This document shows, in pieces, positions 54,807 through 62,185 of a stretch of 64,000 nt of DNA. Every line of letters begins with the position of its first letter. Within the stretch, counting starts at the first letter, position 1. The stretch is from Aspidapion aeneum (taxonomy: Eukaryota > Arthropoda > Insecta > Coleoptera > Brentidae), in contig OY755039.1 of NCBI GenBank assembly GCA_963576565.1, positions 136,495,869 through 136,559,868 on the forward strand, in the 5' to 3' direction. The notes beneath the pieces were generated by a model, which saw nothing but the letters and a program-made list of their open reading frames with translations, was not told the origin of the DNA and ran no database searches. The position numbers and the translations under genes were made by a program.

Positions 54807-57122
54807 TATATTTTTGTCGAATTCAACACACAAATTTATTGATCTGGACGCGGCTTTGACATCTAAATTATGCGGGATAGAGAACATGCATGTATGCGTT
54901 TTTTGTGAAAGGAAGAGTACACGCAAAAAACTTTTAGATTGAGTGTAACGCAAGGCTAAACCGTCCTCTCCCCTTGAGCGTTGCGTAATTTCAGAATAGT
55001 CCCTAGTAGTACAGTGAATAGAGGAGTTTTACCCTACAAAAGGTCCGGTACTTCTGAATTTTGGATATGTTATTAAGGTCGAAAGGGTAGTTAAAAATCT
55101 GAGTTTTCGTCACCCCCACCCTTGTGCTTCCTCCGCCATCTTGAAAAAACCATCAAAAATTGGCACTTTTTATAGTTTTTTGCCTGTAACTTCGTTCTAG
55201 TACACTAAATCGCAAAACGAGTTATATGAAATTTCTTAGAGGATATAATTATTTACAATTGGGTGGTACTACAGTTGTTTTGCGAGCAGTAGTAACGGGG
55301 CTAGGTAATTTCCAAAAATGACTAAAATCACGTGCATTTTTTTCTACTTTAGACGGCATAAGCTCCGAAATACTTTGTTCTAGGGTAAAAGTTCTAAGAA
55401 CATATCTTATAGAGAATTTTATCAGCTACAAAATTCATTATTTAAATGTATTTTGAAACATTGTAATGGAGTAACTTTTAACTTAAAGTAAGTAAGTTAG
55501 AAAATAATAATTTTTTAAAATTTAATGCTTTAAACGGCACGTTTTTTATTTATTTTTATTTTTTTGTGTAAATTTAGTGATGTACAAAAAGGTAAGAGAG
55601 CTTAGGGGTCAAAGACCTTCTTAAACTAACCACCTCTTCAAAAACCCCCCCAGACCCCCCAAAATCTAACATATTCAGGTTTTCTCAAATTTTCTCAAAA
55701 AATACGCATCTAAGAGAAAAATGTGTAATATACTTTATTGTAGACAATGAAATTTCCTTTTAAAAAAGGTACAACTCGATGGGGGTCAACTATTTATAAA
55801 CTCTTCAGCGGCGTCCGTTAATTGAAGTAATTTAAAAAAGTCACAAAATAACCATGTTTTTTTCATGATTTATTCGATTTTTTTTAAACCAAGGTTTATA
55901 GAACAAAATGTGTACATTATTGTAGCAAATAAAATTTCCTTTAAAATGCTGTACAAGAAAGTCGGATTGGTTTCATGGTTATAAATTCAGAGGCGCCCGT
56001 AAATTTAACCAATTTTAAAAAATCACAAATTAAAATATTTTTGTTACAAGTTTTATCTAAAGTTTTCAAAAACTAAGCCTAATTTAAAAAATGCTATGAT
56101 GCACTTTATTGACAGTAAAATTCTCTTTTCAACGGTGTATAACTCGATGGGGTTTGACTTACAACGAACCCGCCAGCGACGTCCGTAAATGGGAGCCATT
56201 TAATTAATTTATTTAAAATTATGTTTTGCACAGGTTTTATTTGATTTTCTGAAAACCATACCCTTTATCAAAAAAATTGTTTTTCAGTTCATTGTGGATA
56301 ATAAAATTTCCTTTTAAACGTTGTGTAACATGGTGAAAAATATTTCATATTTACCGCTCCAGTGGTGTGCTTAATTTAAAACATTTTTTTCCTGAGTTTA
56401 ACAACATATCCAAAATTCAGAACTACCGGACCTTTTGTAGGGTAACCCCCCTATTTTGGCCTCTATTCATTGAACTATAGCGCTAGCTTATTATAATTTA
56501 AACCAATAATGTCAGGTAAACAGGATGTCATATAAAGTAGTTTCTGAGGAATTGAAAATACGCTCGTACTATTTAAAACTTAGTCGATTTGTTTTTTTAG
56601 ATAGTCGACATACACACCAGAGAACCATTAGAGGCCCACCAGGAAGGCGAAATCTTAGTAAAAACTCCGTTTGGTTTTAACGGTTACTACAAGTCAAAAG
56701 AGCCTTTACCTTTAGATGAAGATGGTTTTTTTAAATCTCAAGATCTTGGATATTATGATGAGGATGGCTATGTCTATCTTACAGACAGAATTAATAATTC
56801 TTTTAAAACAAGAGGGCATAATGGTCTTTGTATTGTTCATCCATCTGTCATTGAAGCTGTGTTCTTAAAACATCCAAATATAAATCAAGTGTCAGTTTTC
56901 GATGTGCCAAATCCCAAAAGTATAAATGATATAGCCGCTCTGGTAGTTTTAAAAGACAATTCGAAAGATGATTTAAACGATGTGTTAGATTTTGTAAATA
57001 AAAATATTTCGAATGATAATTATAAAGTTTCTGGTGGAATAAAATTAGTTGATAAGCTACCGAAAAGTATAAGAGAAAAGGTACCCAAACGAGCTTCAAG
57101 GGAATTGTTCTTGAAATTGTAA
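37486..57122 (+). CDS. ANL-superfamily (acyl-CoA synthetase / luciferase-like) paralogue 2, complete seven-exon gene
   Basis: Seven exons (108, 157, 379, 151, 165, 129, 522 nt) join through GT/AG introns with matching phases into 1611 nt, 536 residues and no internal stop, close to firefly luciferase length (550). The family activates carboxylic acids with ATP and usually transfers them to CoA. Exon 1 starts MGPKILKGK and has GEYFFEQANYFGDRPF, typical of insect members. The P-loop (A3, residues 185-193) reads SSGTTAAPK followed by LV, where relatives have SSGTTGLPKG. A5 YGSTE is at 325-329. A7 aspartate D411 is in SQD instead of SGD, the hinge arginine is R426, and the C-terminal lysine K523 is kept. 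The terminus LKL is not a canonical SKL signal. Introns are packed with transposons. I infer a functional transcript, with altered or lost adenylation. Confidence 0.88.
37594..38959. other. Gene 2 intron 1
   Basis: AT-rich, with a short (ATA) run near 38027-38044. No other gene or element is recognised. It ends with acceptor CTGTTTTAG. Confidence 0.6.
38960..39116 (+). CDS. Gene 2 exon 2 (residues 37-88 plus one base)
   Basis: It follows acceptor CTGTTTTAG and ends in donor GTAAATAA. It starts IDAETGLSQSF and contains VRAAIELQKLNVQPKDIV and DNNLDGVIPWFA, the counterpart of the ETxxxxTY...LGVKKGDVV...PF.A block of ANL enzymes. The single leftover A joins CT of exon 3 to give threonine (WFA-T-IFVDAIA), which fits the family's usual PFIATL context. 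Confidence 0.85.
39117..39830. other. Gene 2 intron 2, left part
   Basis: No gene is seen. GACACCCTGTATA at about 39489-39501 is a frequent insect transposon terminus but no partner was found. Confidence 0.4.
39831..40372. repeat. Region rich in GGACGTCCACTGGACGTT-type repeats
   Basis: Variants of TGGACGTCCACTGAACGTT, in both orientations, occur near 39855, 39900, 40205 and 40275-40300. They are dispersed rather than strictly tandem, like the subterminal repeats of a nonautonomous transposon. No ends were identified. Confidence 0.4.
40373..40937. mobile_element. 565-bp TIR element just before the exon 3 acceptor
   Basis: The left end TAGCCGGCCACAGACACAGA and the right end, complement TAGCCGGCTACAGATACAGA, are inverted repeats that continue into CATGT and CGCG-rich blocks. 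The flanks may be a TA duplication. The element ends only 40 bases before exon 3 of gene 2. A small ATG-led frame inside (40636) is not part of the gene. Confidence 0.7.
40978..41356 (+). CDS. Gene 2 exon 3 (residues 89-214), P-loop motif
   Basis: The acceptor is TTTTGTTTTAG and the donor GTATGTG. It contains VDAIACAIDPKQD, LALTKPKVVFTIES and VAEIIVLG, then the A3 loop SSGTTAAPKLVELSH. It leaves AC, completed by the G of exon 4 to threonine. Phase agreement on both sides supports the model. Confidence 0.86.
41357..42297. other. Gene 2 intron 3, left part
   Basis: AT-rich with no recognisable gene. The 111-codon minus-strand frame at 41972-42307 has no family resemblance. Confidence 0.4.
42298..42338. 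repeat. 11-bp hairpin framed by GGCGCTGAC direct repeats
   Basis: The arms CACGGATCACC (42305-42315) and GGTGATCCGTG (42320-42330) enclose the loop TATC. GGCGCTGAC occurs at 42298-42306 and 42330-42338, directly at both borders. Confidence 0.75.
42480..42960. repeat. Diverged copies of the ~118-bp foldback repeat
   Basis: About four degenerate units with TTTATGAACCGATA, TATGCATCAAATTTGG, GTCGTTGATTATAAT and GATCCAAA(A/G) in the same order as in the 9480-11395 array. They are more decayed than that array and have no flanking inverted repeat that I can find. Confidence 0.7.
42961..44745. other. Gene 2 intron 3, right part
   Basis: AT-rich and without recognisable genes or element ends. It closes with acceptor TTTTTTGGATAG. 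Confidence 0.45.
44746..44896 (+). CDS. Gene 2 exon 4 (residues 215-265)
   Basis: The first G completes a codon begun in exon 3, then 50 codons follow to AAG and donor GTAACA. It encodes WTVGAWLTIITCASGSPKLL and ends LEYLSKYK, the counterpart of the luciferase segment from the FHHG loop to LQDYK. The histidine-rich FHH of luciferase is not conserved here. Confidence 0.83.
44897..45687. other. Gene 2 intron 4
   Basis: A block at 45046-45102 is similar to gene 1 DNA at 3504-3557, and both can be read as LSILRKIN(I/V)VPV. The rest is AT-rich without features. The intron ends with acceptor TATTTTTAG. Confidence 0.5.
45688..45852 (+). CDS. Gene 2 exon 5 (residues 266-320)
   Basis: 165 nt, phase 0 at both ends, from VHYLSTGSIYDIV to FFPKCQ, then donor GTAAAGTA. 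It is identical in length and phase to the gene 1 exon at 4458-4622, with 11 differing residues. The usual SGGAPL loop is replaced by EIIANKIN. Confidence 0.88.
45853..46133. other. Gene 2 intron 5, left part
   Basis: No gene or element is recognised. Confidence 0.35.
46134..47044. mobile_element. PIF/Harbinger-type element with near-perfect TIRs
   Basis: The left end TGGCCATACACACAGAGGTT (from 46136) and its complement at the right (ending 47042) match through ATCCG(C/T)CGGTTTGGAACGGC. One outer base pair also fits (TAGGTGG against TAGCTGG), so a TA or 3-bp target is possible. A transposase fragment lies inside in minus orientation. At ~910 bp it is too short for a full transposase, so this is an internally deleted copy. 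Confidence 0.85.
46407..46881 (-). pseudogene. Harbinger transposase N-terminal fragment
   Basis: The minus-strand frame has KWVKSYLLKRKLFSHDLLSKELRENDPDDFKNYLRMDINTYDLLL-like order; the blocks RENDPDDFKNYLRMD and LLLNLVRDDLKKQD are hallmarks of PIF/Harbinger transposases (HARBI1-like). After HWTRTAI the frame shifts and the next block, FRFLATGRSYEDLKFSV, is found in another frame. The DDE catalytic region is absent, so it cannot act as a nuclease. The upstream start at 46881 is uncertain. Confidence 0.88.
47050..47520. mobile_element. Fragment related to the 33919-36402 element
   Basis: It shares AATGGGA/AATGGAATAAACTG, TTGGCA(C/G)AGAATTA, CCTTCAAAGATGCTCGTTTA and CAACCATTGTTTT blocks, in the same order, with the left part of that element. 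It contains a small hairpin around GTCCGCCATCT / AAGATGGCGGAC. No terminus is seen, so this is a fragment. It lies directly after the Harbinger element. Confidence 0.65.
47521..47935. other. Gene 2 intron 5, spacer
   Basis: AT-rich without recognised features. Confidence 0.35.
47936..48460. repeat. ~165-bp tandem-like units, dispersed family
   Basis: Consecutive segments share CCCCCAAACCCCCAAAA, TCAGTGGCGTACGTAAAT, TTTTCTCAAAAACT and ACTTTATTGTAGA(A/T)..TTCTTTTAAA in order. The same order recurs at 55640-56400 and once at 60355-60560. Confidence 0.6.
48104..48817. mobile_element. CAGTGGCGT-ended element (714 bp)
   Basis: It starts CAGTGGCGTACGTAAATTGG and ends with the complement of CAGTGGCGTCCGTAAATTG. 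A G/C run island (48579-48610 and 48711-48722) lies inside. No transposase. No clear target duplication. Confidence 0.6.
48818..49661. other. Gene 2 intron 5, spacer
   Basis: AT-rich with an AT-simple run near 49500-49530. No gene or element is recognised. Confidence 0.4.
49669..50250. mobile_element. hAT-like MITE, single complete A+B copy
   Basis: 582 bp, from CAAGGCCAACACAAAAATAG to CATTTTGATAGCCCTG. ATACAAA flanks both sides (49662-49668 and 50251-50257), a 7-bp repeat close to the 8 bp expected for hAT. The same modules are duplicated at 14609-15835. It lies about 120 bases before exon 6. Confidence 0.82.
50373..50501 (+). CDS. Gene 2 exon 6 (residues 321-363), YGSTE motif
   Basis: The acceptor is TTTTCTTTTAG and the donor GTAAAAGT. 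129 nt, phase 0. It opens ITQSYGSTEMNG and ends NNVEIK. YGSTE is the A5 motif. Fourteen residues differ from the gene 1 counterpart, the least conserved of the three shared exons. Confidence 0.88.
50502..51064. other. Gene 2 intron 6, left part
   Basis: AT-rich. No gene is seen. Confidence 0.4.
51065..52844. mobile_element. 1.8-kb TIR element containing a nested MITE
   Basis: The left end ATAAGTTCGTTCCATCAAAG and the right end, complement ATAAGTTCTGTTCCATCAAA, continue into ACGGT(T/C)ATAGAAC and AAAAATC blocks. The interior holds the MITE at 51964-52453, inserted later. No transposase. Confidence 0.6.
51964..52453. mobile_element. 490-bp MITE, CAGGGTGTAACTAAATAAG ends, TA duplication
   Basis: The termini CAGGGTGTAACTAAATAAG and its exact complement are followed by TGTAAAACATTTAAGGGG on both sides. 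An inner inverted pair contains GAGCATCCCTTGTTAAGATA. TA flanks both ends. No frame. Confidence 0.88.
52845..53599. other. Gene 2 intron 6, spacer with short direct repeats
   Basis: GGACTATCATCT(C)TTTTCCCG occurs twice (53096, 53133), with a weaker third copy near 53280. Otherwise it is AT-rich with no gene. Confidence 0.35.
53600..54145 (-). pseudogene. Decayed Tc1-like transposase fragment
   Basis: On the minus strand, VNMWEWFSARGLDVF corresponds to the VMVWGCFS.xG block of Tc1-like DDE transposases. It is followed by LTENNMLRSLKNFISPYA, and in other frames a QDN..VHT-like segment, LNPIENIWH near 53790-53810 and a C-terminal tail. Several frameshifts separate these pieces. The first catalytic aspartate region is not recognisable. 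Confidence 0.7.
54146..54530 (-). other. Open frame with GAGA-rich core, unassigned
   Basis: A minus-strand frame of 164 codons (54018-54512) is open through a low-complexity block (54168-54292) made of CGAGACGAGA and TCTCTC steps. The charged RxSRxEGF-like stretch in it is a product of that repeat. I do not recognise a domain. The block may be a small repeat insertion next to the Tc1-like remnant. Confidence 0.3.
54748..54812. repeat. (AT)n microsatellite
   Basis: About 25 uninterrupted AT steps, then a phase slip (ATAATAT) and a few more. Confidence 0.97.
55010..56475. mobile_element. 1.46-kb TIR element with internal ~180-bp repeats
   Basis: Inverted termini: CAGTGAATAGAG then ACCCTACAAAAGGTCCGGTA and CTTCTGAATTTTGGATATGT on the left, with the complements at 56395-56475. 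About four units of ~180 bp (markers GCGGCGTCCGTTAATT at ~55810, GAGGCGCCCGTAAATT at ~55989, GCGACGTCCGTAAATG at ~56172, and a weaker one near 56362) lie inside. No transposase. It ends about 125 bases before the last exon of gene 2. Confidence 0.75.
56601..57122 (+). CDS. Gene 2 terminal exon, ANL C-terminal domain (residues 364-536)
   Basis: The acceptor is GTTTTTTTAG. The frame runs 522 nt to TAA. It contains DEDGFFKSQDLGYYDEDGY, TDRINNSFKTRGHNG (the hinge region, with two extra residues relative to luciferase by eye), VIEAVFLKHPNINQVSVF and LPKSIREKVPKR with K523. It is the most conserved block between the two paralogues. Confidence 0.9.
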   Translation: MVDIHTREPLEAHQEGEILVKTPFGFNGYYKSKEPLPLDEDGFFKSQDLGYYDEDGYVYLTDRINNSFKTRGHNGLCIVHPSVIEAVFLKHPNINQVSVFDVPNPKSINDIAALVVLKDNSKDDLNDVLDFVNKNISNDNYKVSGGIKLVDKLPKSIREKVPKRASRELFLKL

Positions 57123-57134
57123 ATGAATTAAAAG

Positions 57135-57140
57135 AATAAA
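57135..57140 (+). promoter_or_regulatory. Poly(A) signal of gene 2
   Basis: AATAAA 13 bases after the stop codon, followed by ACTCACTG, similar to the gene 1 3' end. Confidence 0.6.
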
Positions 57141-57567
57141 ACTCACTGTACAAAAATCAAAAAATACTGTTTTATTTAAAATATTCCCTATGAACACTCT
57201 CTAATACCTCTGGTCATATAAATTTTGATAAATGGTATATAAAAGGTTTTATTGTAGGTTTGTAGTATTTAGAAGTGTTTCTCAAGATCCTTATTTTTAT
57301 AATTCTTTTATGAAACATCCTAAACGGATAAAACTTAAGTATTTATAAAATTGGTGTTAGTTGTATTACCTTCAATAATATGAAATTTGCTAAACTTGGT
57401 GATTAAAATATTTTAATCAACTCATTAATAAAAATTTAGGGATTCAACGACAAAAGTTTTATAAATTGTCGTCTAAAATACTTTAATCCACTTTCCTATA
57501 AAACTGTTGAAACTTGCCTAAAATTTACGCGAATTTACTTGGCTCGATTATTAATTTTTGTGAACAC
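57141..57567. other. Downstream flank of gene 2
   Basis: AT-rich with no recognisable gene. Confidence 0.4.
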
Positions 57568-57570
57568 TTA

Positions 57571-58467
57571 CACCAGTATTTACTAAAGGGTCTACAGTGC
57601 TAAGTGCTACAATCCTAGGTTTAAAAGTCTACATTTTGGTTGAAGGTTTAACTTATTTTTCCCGTGAATGCAATAGTTTTTAATATTTATATAAATTGTT
57701 CATAAATACTTTGAGATGTGGGACATCTTTTTTCGTTGTAACAAAGACATTATTTCCACACAAAGGTTATAAATAAATAAAAATAATAAAATATTTCGGT
57801 TTAACAATGGTAGCCATATTTAATCCTCCAAACGTCACTAGGAAATGTCGAATAAAAACGGTGTAAGTCAGTGTCAGCTGTCCGCTATATTTTACATGTT
57901 ACTTTTTTAGACAAGTTGACGACGATTAAACCGATGGTCGATGGTTTTAATGAATGTGTAATTGAGAAGGGATTCTAATATATCTTGTGCTTTTTACAGT
58001 ATTCCAATATTGATACGTATTTAATACGGTAATGCATCTACAGATATAGTTTTAAGTTATGTATGTATTATTTAGCTTTGAATATTTTTGTATGTAAGTT
58101 TTTTTGTCAATCATGGATTACTTCTATTGTTTTTCGAACTTTAGACCACCCCTCAGGGGTGGTACTACAATTTGAGACTATTTTTAGCGGGAATCCTACG
58201 ACTGCACGGAGTAAGTTTCCAAAAAATTTGCTTACAAAATTTGTATGTGGTTTTTCTTTATTTCTAAAGTTAATTTAAATTTATATGAGATGAAACTCAC
58301 TGAGAAATGCTTACTATCATATTGCACATTAGGGTGAACCAAATCTTTGCAGTTATTGACCTGAGTATTAAAAAAATACACTTAAAACGGTCGGTATCAA
58401 GTCTATAGACTTGATAATTAAACCCGGTCTACAATGCTAAGTCTTAAGGTCTTGGCAAATACTGATG
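57571..58467. mobile_element. Nonautonomous DNA transposon, subfamily A copy 2 (TTA duplication)
   Basis: It starts CACCAGTATTTACTAAAG and ends CAAATACTGATG, with TTA at 57568-57570 and 58468-58470. The left and right ~300 bases match the 17494-18570 copy closely, but ~180 bases of the interior differ in length. No transposase. Confidence 0.85.
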
Positions 58468-59489
58468 TTAGCGACCATCTATGTTTAATTATTAAAACTG
58501 AATTATTTTAATTAAAGGAATTTAGAAAAATTAAACCCTAGGAGATTTTTTTTTGGAATTAAATATTTGTCGCCATCTGACATTTGAGACTAGCGCTCTA
58601 GCTTTAAAATGCAGTGCCATCTAGGCTTCGTTTTAGAACTACTCCAATTTTTGAAAAAATATGCGTGGATATACAGATCTATGCGTGGACAACTCTAACG
58701 GATTATATTTTGACTTTTAACAGAGCTTTAACGTATTTTTACGTAAGCATGAGATTTGACAGTTACGCAAGCGCACTTCGTCACACCGTCGCGTCGTCAA
58801 GGTCACGTTAGGAGCTTACGTATTTACGTGAGCTTACGGCAGTCTGCGGGCACCTTAACGTTACCGAAGAATAGAATTGGTTGATTGAACGATCGAAAAA
58901 TGAGGCCTAGACGATAATTTCCGCTTCCAGTACAAACGATTCTTTGCAAATATATTCCTACTGTACTGTAGTTGAAAAGACAAAAAACAAAATTGTAACA
59001 TCAAAAAAACACAGTGCCGAACTCCATATTATCTGCTATTAGTAGACTTGTTATTGTAACGTAAAAACATTCAACTTAAACTGAAATTTGCAACAAAACG
59101 TAGAGCGCTTAACGGGCAGTTTTACGTAAAAATACGTAGCACAACTTAAACTATCTAATATATCAATAATTTTAAACTTTATTACGCAAAAATTCGTCAT
59201 CAAAGTGAATACATAAATAAATCTATTCTAATCTACAAAAGGACCTACATACTGTGGAACTGCCTATTTTTGCTTTGGAACTCCTGGGTACTTTAACTGA
59301 GAGCTCTTTTATAAGTAGGCAGTTTAAATCTGGAAGGGAAAAAACTTATTAGCTGTGCGCCTTAGGATTGCTTTCTAAATGAAAATCTTACCTTGCTTTC
59401 CACACATTTCCCTGGAAAAATGTTTTTCTTGTTGATATAGCCTTGCTGTATACTTTCGTTTTCCACACTGCCGGTTGGTGATCTGTAAC
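58468..59489. other. Intergenic DNA with many TTACGT steps, no gene seen
   Basis: Between about 58735 and 59150 TACGTA, TTACG and CGTAA occur many times in both orientations, perhaps subterminal repeats of an unidentified element. No ends were found. Confidence 0.35.
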
Positions 59490-60330
59490 AAAACAATTTA
59501 TTAATAGTAGCCCAGGAGAAAGAGGATATTATAAATATCACACAACTATTCTATACAGAGTTAAACCAAACAAAAAGGGAACCATCGCGAGAAACCATGA
59601 AGAAACTCCAAACAAAAATAAAGAACATAAACTCAGAGCTTCTACCTGAAATCAAAAGAACAAGCAGGCTTCACAAAAAGTTTCAGTACAGTTGACCACC
59701 TATTAACCATGAAAATCCTAATAGAACGAGCCAACAAATACAACATTTCACTATATATAAATAGCTTTCGATAGCATTGAGCACTCGGCAGTAAAATCAT
59801 CTTTAATTCATAGCCGCATAGATCACAGATACACAGATTTAATAGCCAATATATATAGCGAAGCAACAACATTAATGAAAATCCACGAAGGAACTAAGCC
59901 AATCCGCAGAAGAAGAGGTGTCATAATATCCTCTAAACTATTTAACCAGGAGCAGATGTTTTTAAAAACTTAGATTGGGAAGAAGTAGACATTACTGTAA
60001 ACGGACAATACTTAAACCACCTAAGATATGCTGATGATATCGCCTTTATAACAGATAAGAAAGAAGAACTGATAAAAATGCTGGATACAGCAGCTAAAAA
60101 TATAGGCTTGAGTATGAACTGCACTAAAACAAAAATCAGAACAAACATAGATGAAAATATCACGATCAGAATAAACCAAGAGAAAATAGAACAAGTGGCG
60201 GAATATATATATCTGGGACAAATTATTAAACTAAAAAAAAGAAAATCAAACAGCCGAAATCAAGAGACGAGTAAGATTGGCCTGGGCAGCATTCGGTAAA
60301 TTAAGCTACATATTAAAAAATGAGAAATAA
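59490..60330 (+). pseudogene. Internally deleted LINE reverse transcriptase fragment
   Basis: On the plus strand, a segment ending in INSELLPEI (before the reverse transcriptase) is joined directly to EQAGF, so the fingers region is missing. Then come STVDHLLTMKILIERANKYN, IANIYSEATTLMKIHEG, RRGV, HLRYADDIAFITDKKEEL (catalytic ADD near 60028-60036) and EYIYLGQIIKL. Several frameshifts and stops occur. The relatives are insect LINEs of the RTE or R4/Dong type; which one is undecided. Confidence 0.85.
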
Positions 60331-60354
60331 GTATAAAACAGTTTATTATGGACC

Positions 60355-60560
60355 GTGAAATTCTCTTTTTACTAGTGCGTAACTTACTAGGGTTTAATCC
60401 ATAACAAACTCGCCAGCGACGTCCGTAAATAGGGGTCATTTAAAGAAATTAAAAAAAAAACATATTTTTCACTTGTTTTGTTCAATTTTTTTAAAACCCA
60501 AGCTCTTTAATTAAAAATGTGTATTAGACTTCATTGTAGATAATAAAATTTTCTTTTATA
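60355..60560. repeat. Single unit of the ~180-bp dispersed repeat
   Basis: It contains GTGAAATTCTCTTTTTAC, CTCGCCAGCGACGTCCGTAA and ATTGTAGATAATAAAATTTTC in the same order as the array at 55640-56400. Confidence 0.7.
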
Positions 60561-62185
60561 TGGCTACAAATGACTCTTGTGCTAAATTGAACAAAAAGAA
60601 GTTTGGCTATAATAGCAAAGTTTAAAAAAACATTTTCAAACTAGTAAGAACCGTCCATTTTGAAATTTGTATTGGAGAACATGGCTTTATATTTATCTCA
60701 ATTCTTTTTACGGAATACCACTTTTGCGTACTAGGCTTTTTTTACATGAAATGTTTTTGTTATGATCAAAATTTTTCTCTACGAAATTGAAGAAAATGAC
60801 TGGGCGCCCTCTATCTTTGATTGTAAAGCTTTCACATTGATAAACAAATTGTAGAGAATTATGTCCTAAACATATTTTGTTGACAAAAGTTTTATCTGCA
60901 ACGCCAATGCAACGAATAGTTTTCGAGTAAACCCAAATCCAAAACTTTTGTGTTTTCCAAAAATTCTGAAGGTAGGGCCGAAGTGTACAAAAATTTTTTA
61001 AGCTATTCTTTTAGTCCATAATCGATCTGTCAAAAAAAATTTGGGTTTCTTTTTTTTTCTAAATTAATCATTTTCTCGAGCCAGATTTATTATTGTACTT
61101 AAAACCATTCTTAAAAGATTAATAAATAAATAATAGATCAGGTACTAAAATAGTTCATTTTAAGTTCCAAAAAGCCAAGATTAAAATCAAAGTCGCTCCA
61201 ATTAAAACCAAAAGGACATCCAAAAATTAGGCTCAAGTTCCCCAATTTTTTATTCCTAATTAGAATTTTAAAGAATAAAAGAAGTAAGCCGACAAACACG
61301 CGGTATTTAATCAATTGAACATTAATTAGTTTTTTTTTCGGAACGATACACTAAAAAAAATACATAGCCTGGTATTAAGATAAAGTAATAAGGGAAATGT
61401 TTTTGAAATGACAGTTTTTTCAAAAGTTCTCTGGCGGTCACTTGAACGAATCGAAATTGGATCGGACCTGCCTATTACACTTTTTTTATTTTTACCTTCC
61501 TAGCCCGCGTAGCAATGGCTAGAGAAGGTATTATTTTCGACGAAAATTTTTGTTTTGAGATTACGCCCAAAATGTGTTCTCTGGATGTATTTTGACCTAT
61601 CCTAGCAATATCGTCGTGCTGTCTGTGTATGTGTATATTATTTCTGCCCGTAACACGATAGCTCCTAAACCGCTGAACCGATTTTCATAAAAGTTTCAGG
61701 CAAAATAGTGTTCGGCAGTCGAACGAGCTGATTAGATTTTAGTCAAAATCCATTATTGCTAATGACAGTTTTTTGATAATCAAAAAATATAAAAAATTCT
61801 AACTTTTTAACGGAGCATCGGATCAATATGTTGTTTTTGAAATATAGTAGGCCACATTTTGCTCAATAATTTGTGTTATAACCAAAAACTTCGTAGGAGC
61901 TTTAGTTTCCCAGATATTCACAAAAAACTGTTTTTAAGGTTGTTTAGCTTCATTTGAAGTGTGCTAATAGGCTAGCTAGGAAGGTATCAGATCCGGCATG
62001 GATCCATTTATGTTTATCGAGAATCCTCTCTGATCCTGCCGCAAACAAAAAAAAAGGGTTTGTCGCCCACCCCCCCCCCCCTCCACCCCGAGGGTACTGG
62101 CGCCCCGGCAACGGCAAATTGAGAGGACTGCAAATCGGCTGTCGCCGACAAAAGAGAGGAAACTAAAGACATGATGACCTCCATA
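60561..62185. other. Intergenic DNA, no gene; G/C island near 62065-62160
   Basis: AT-rich except for a C-run and GC-rich patch (62068-62115). The segment 61490-62010 (CCTAGCCCGCGTAGCAATGG, TGAACCGATTTTCATAAAAG and GCTAGCTAGGAAGGT) looks like mobile-element consensus but has no recognised ends. It leads directly into the palindromic array. Confidence 0.35.

Noticed and set aside
54732..54953. Minus-strand 73-codon frame with an isoleucine-tyrosine run
   Set aside because: Half of it is the AT microsatellite.
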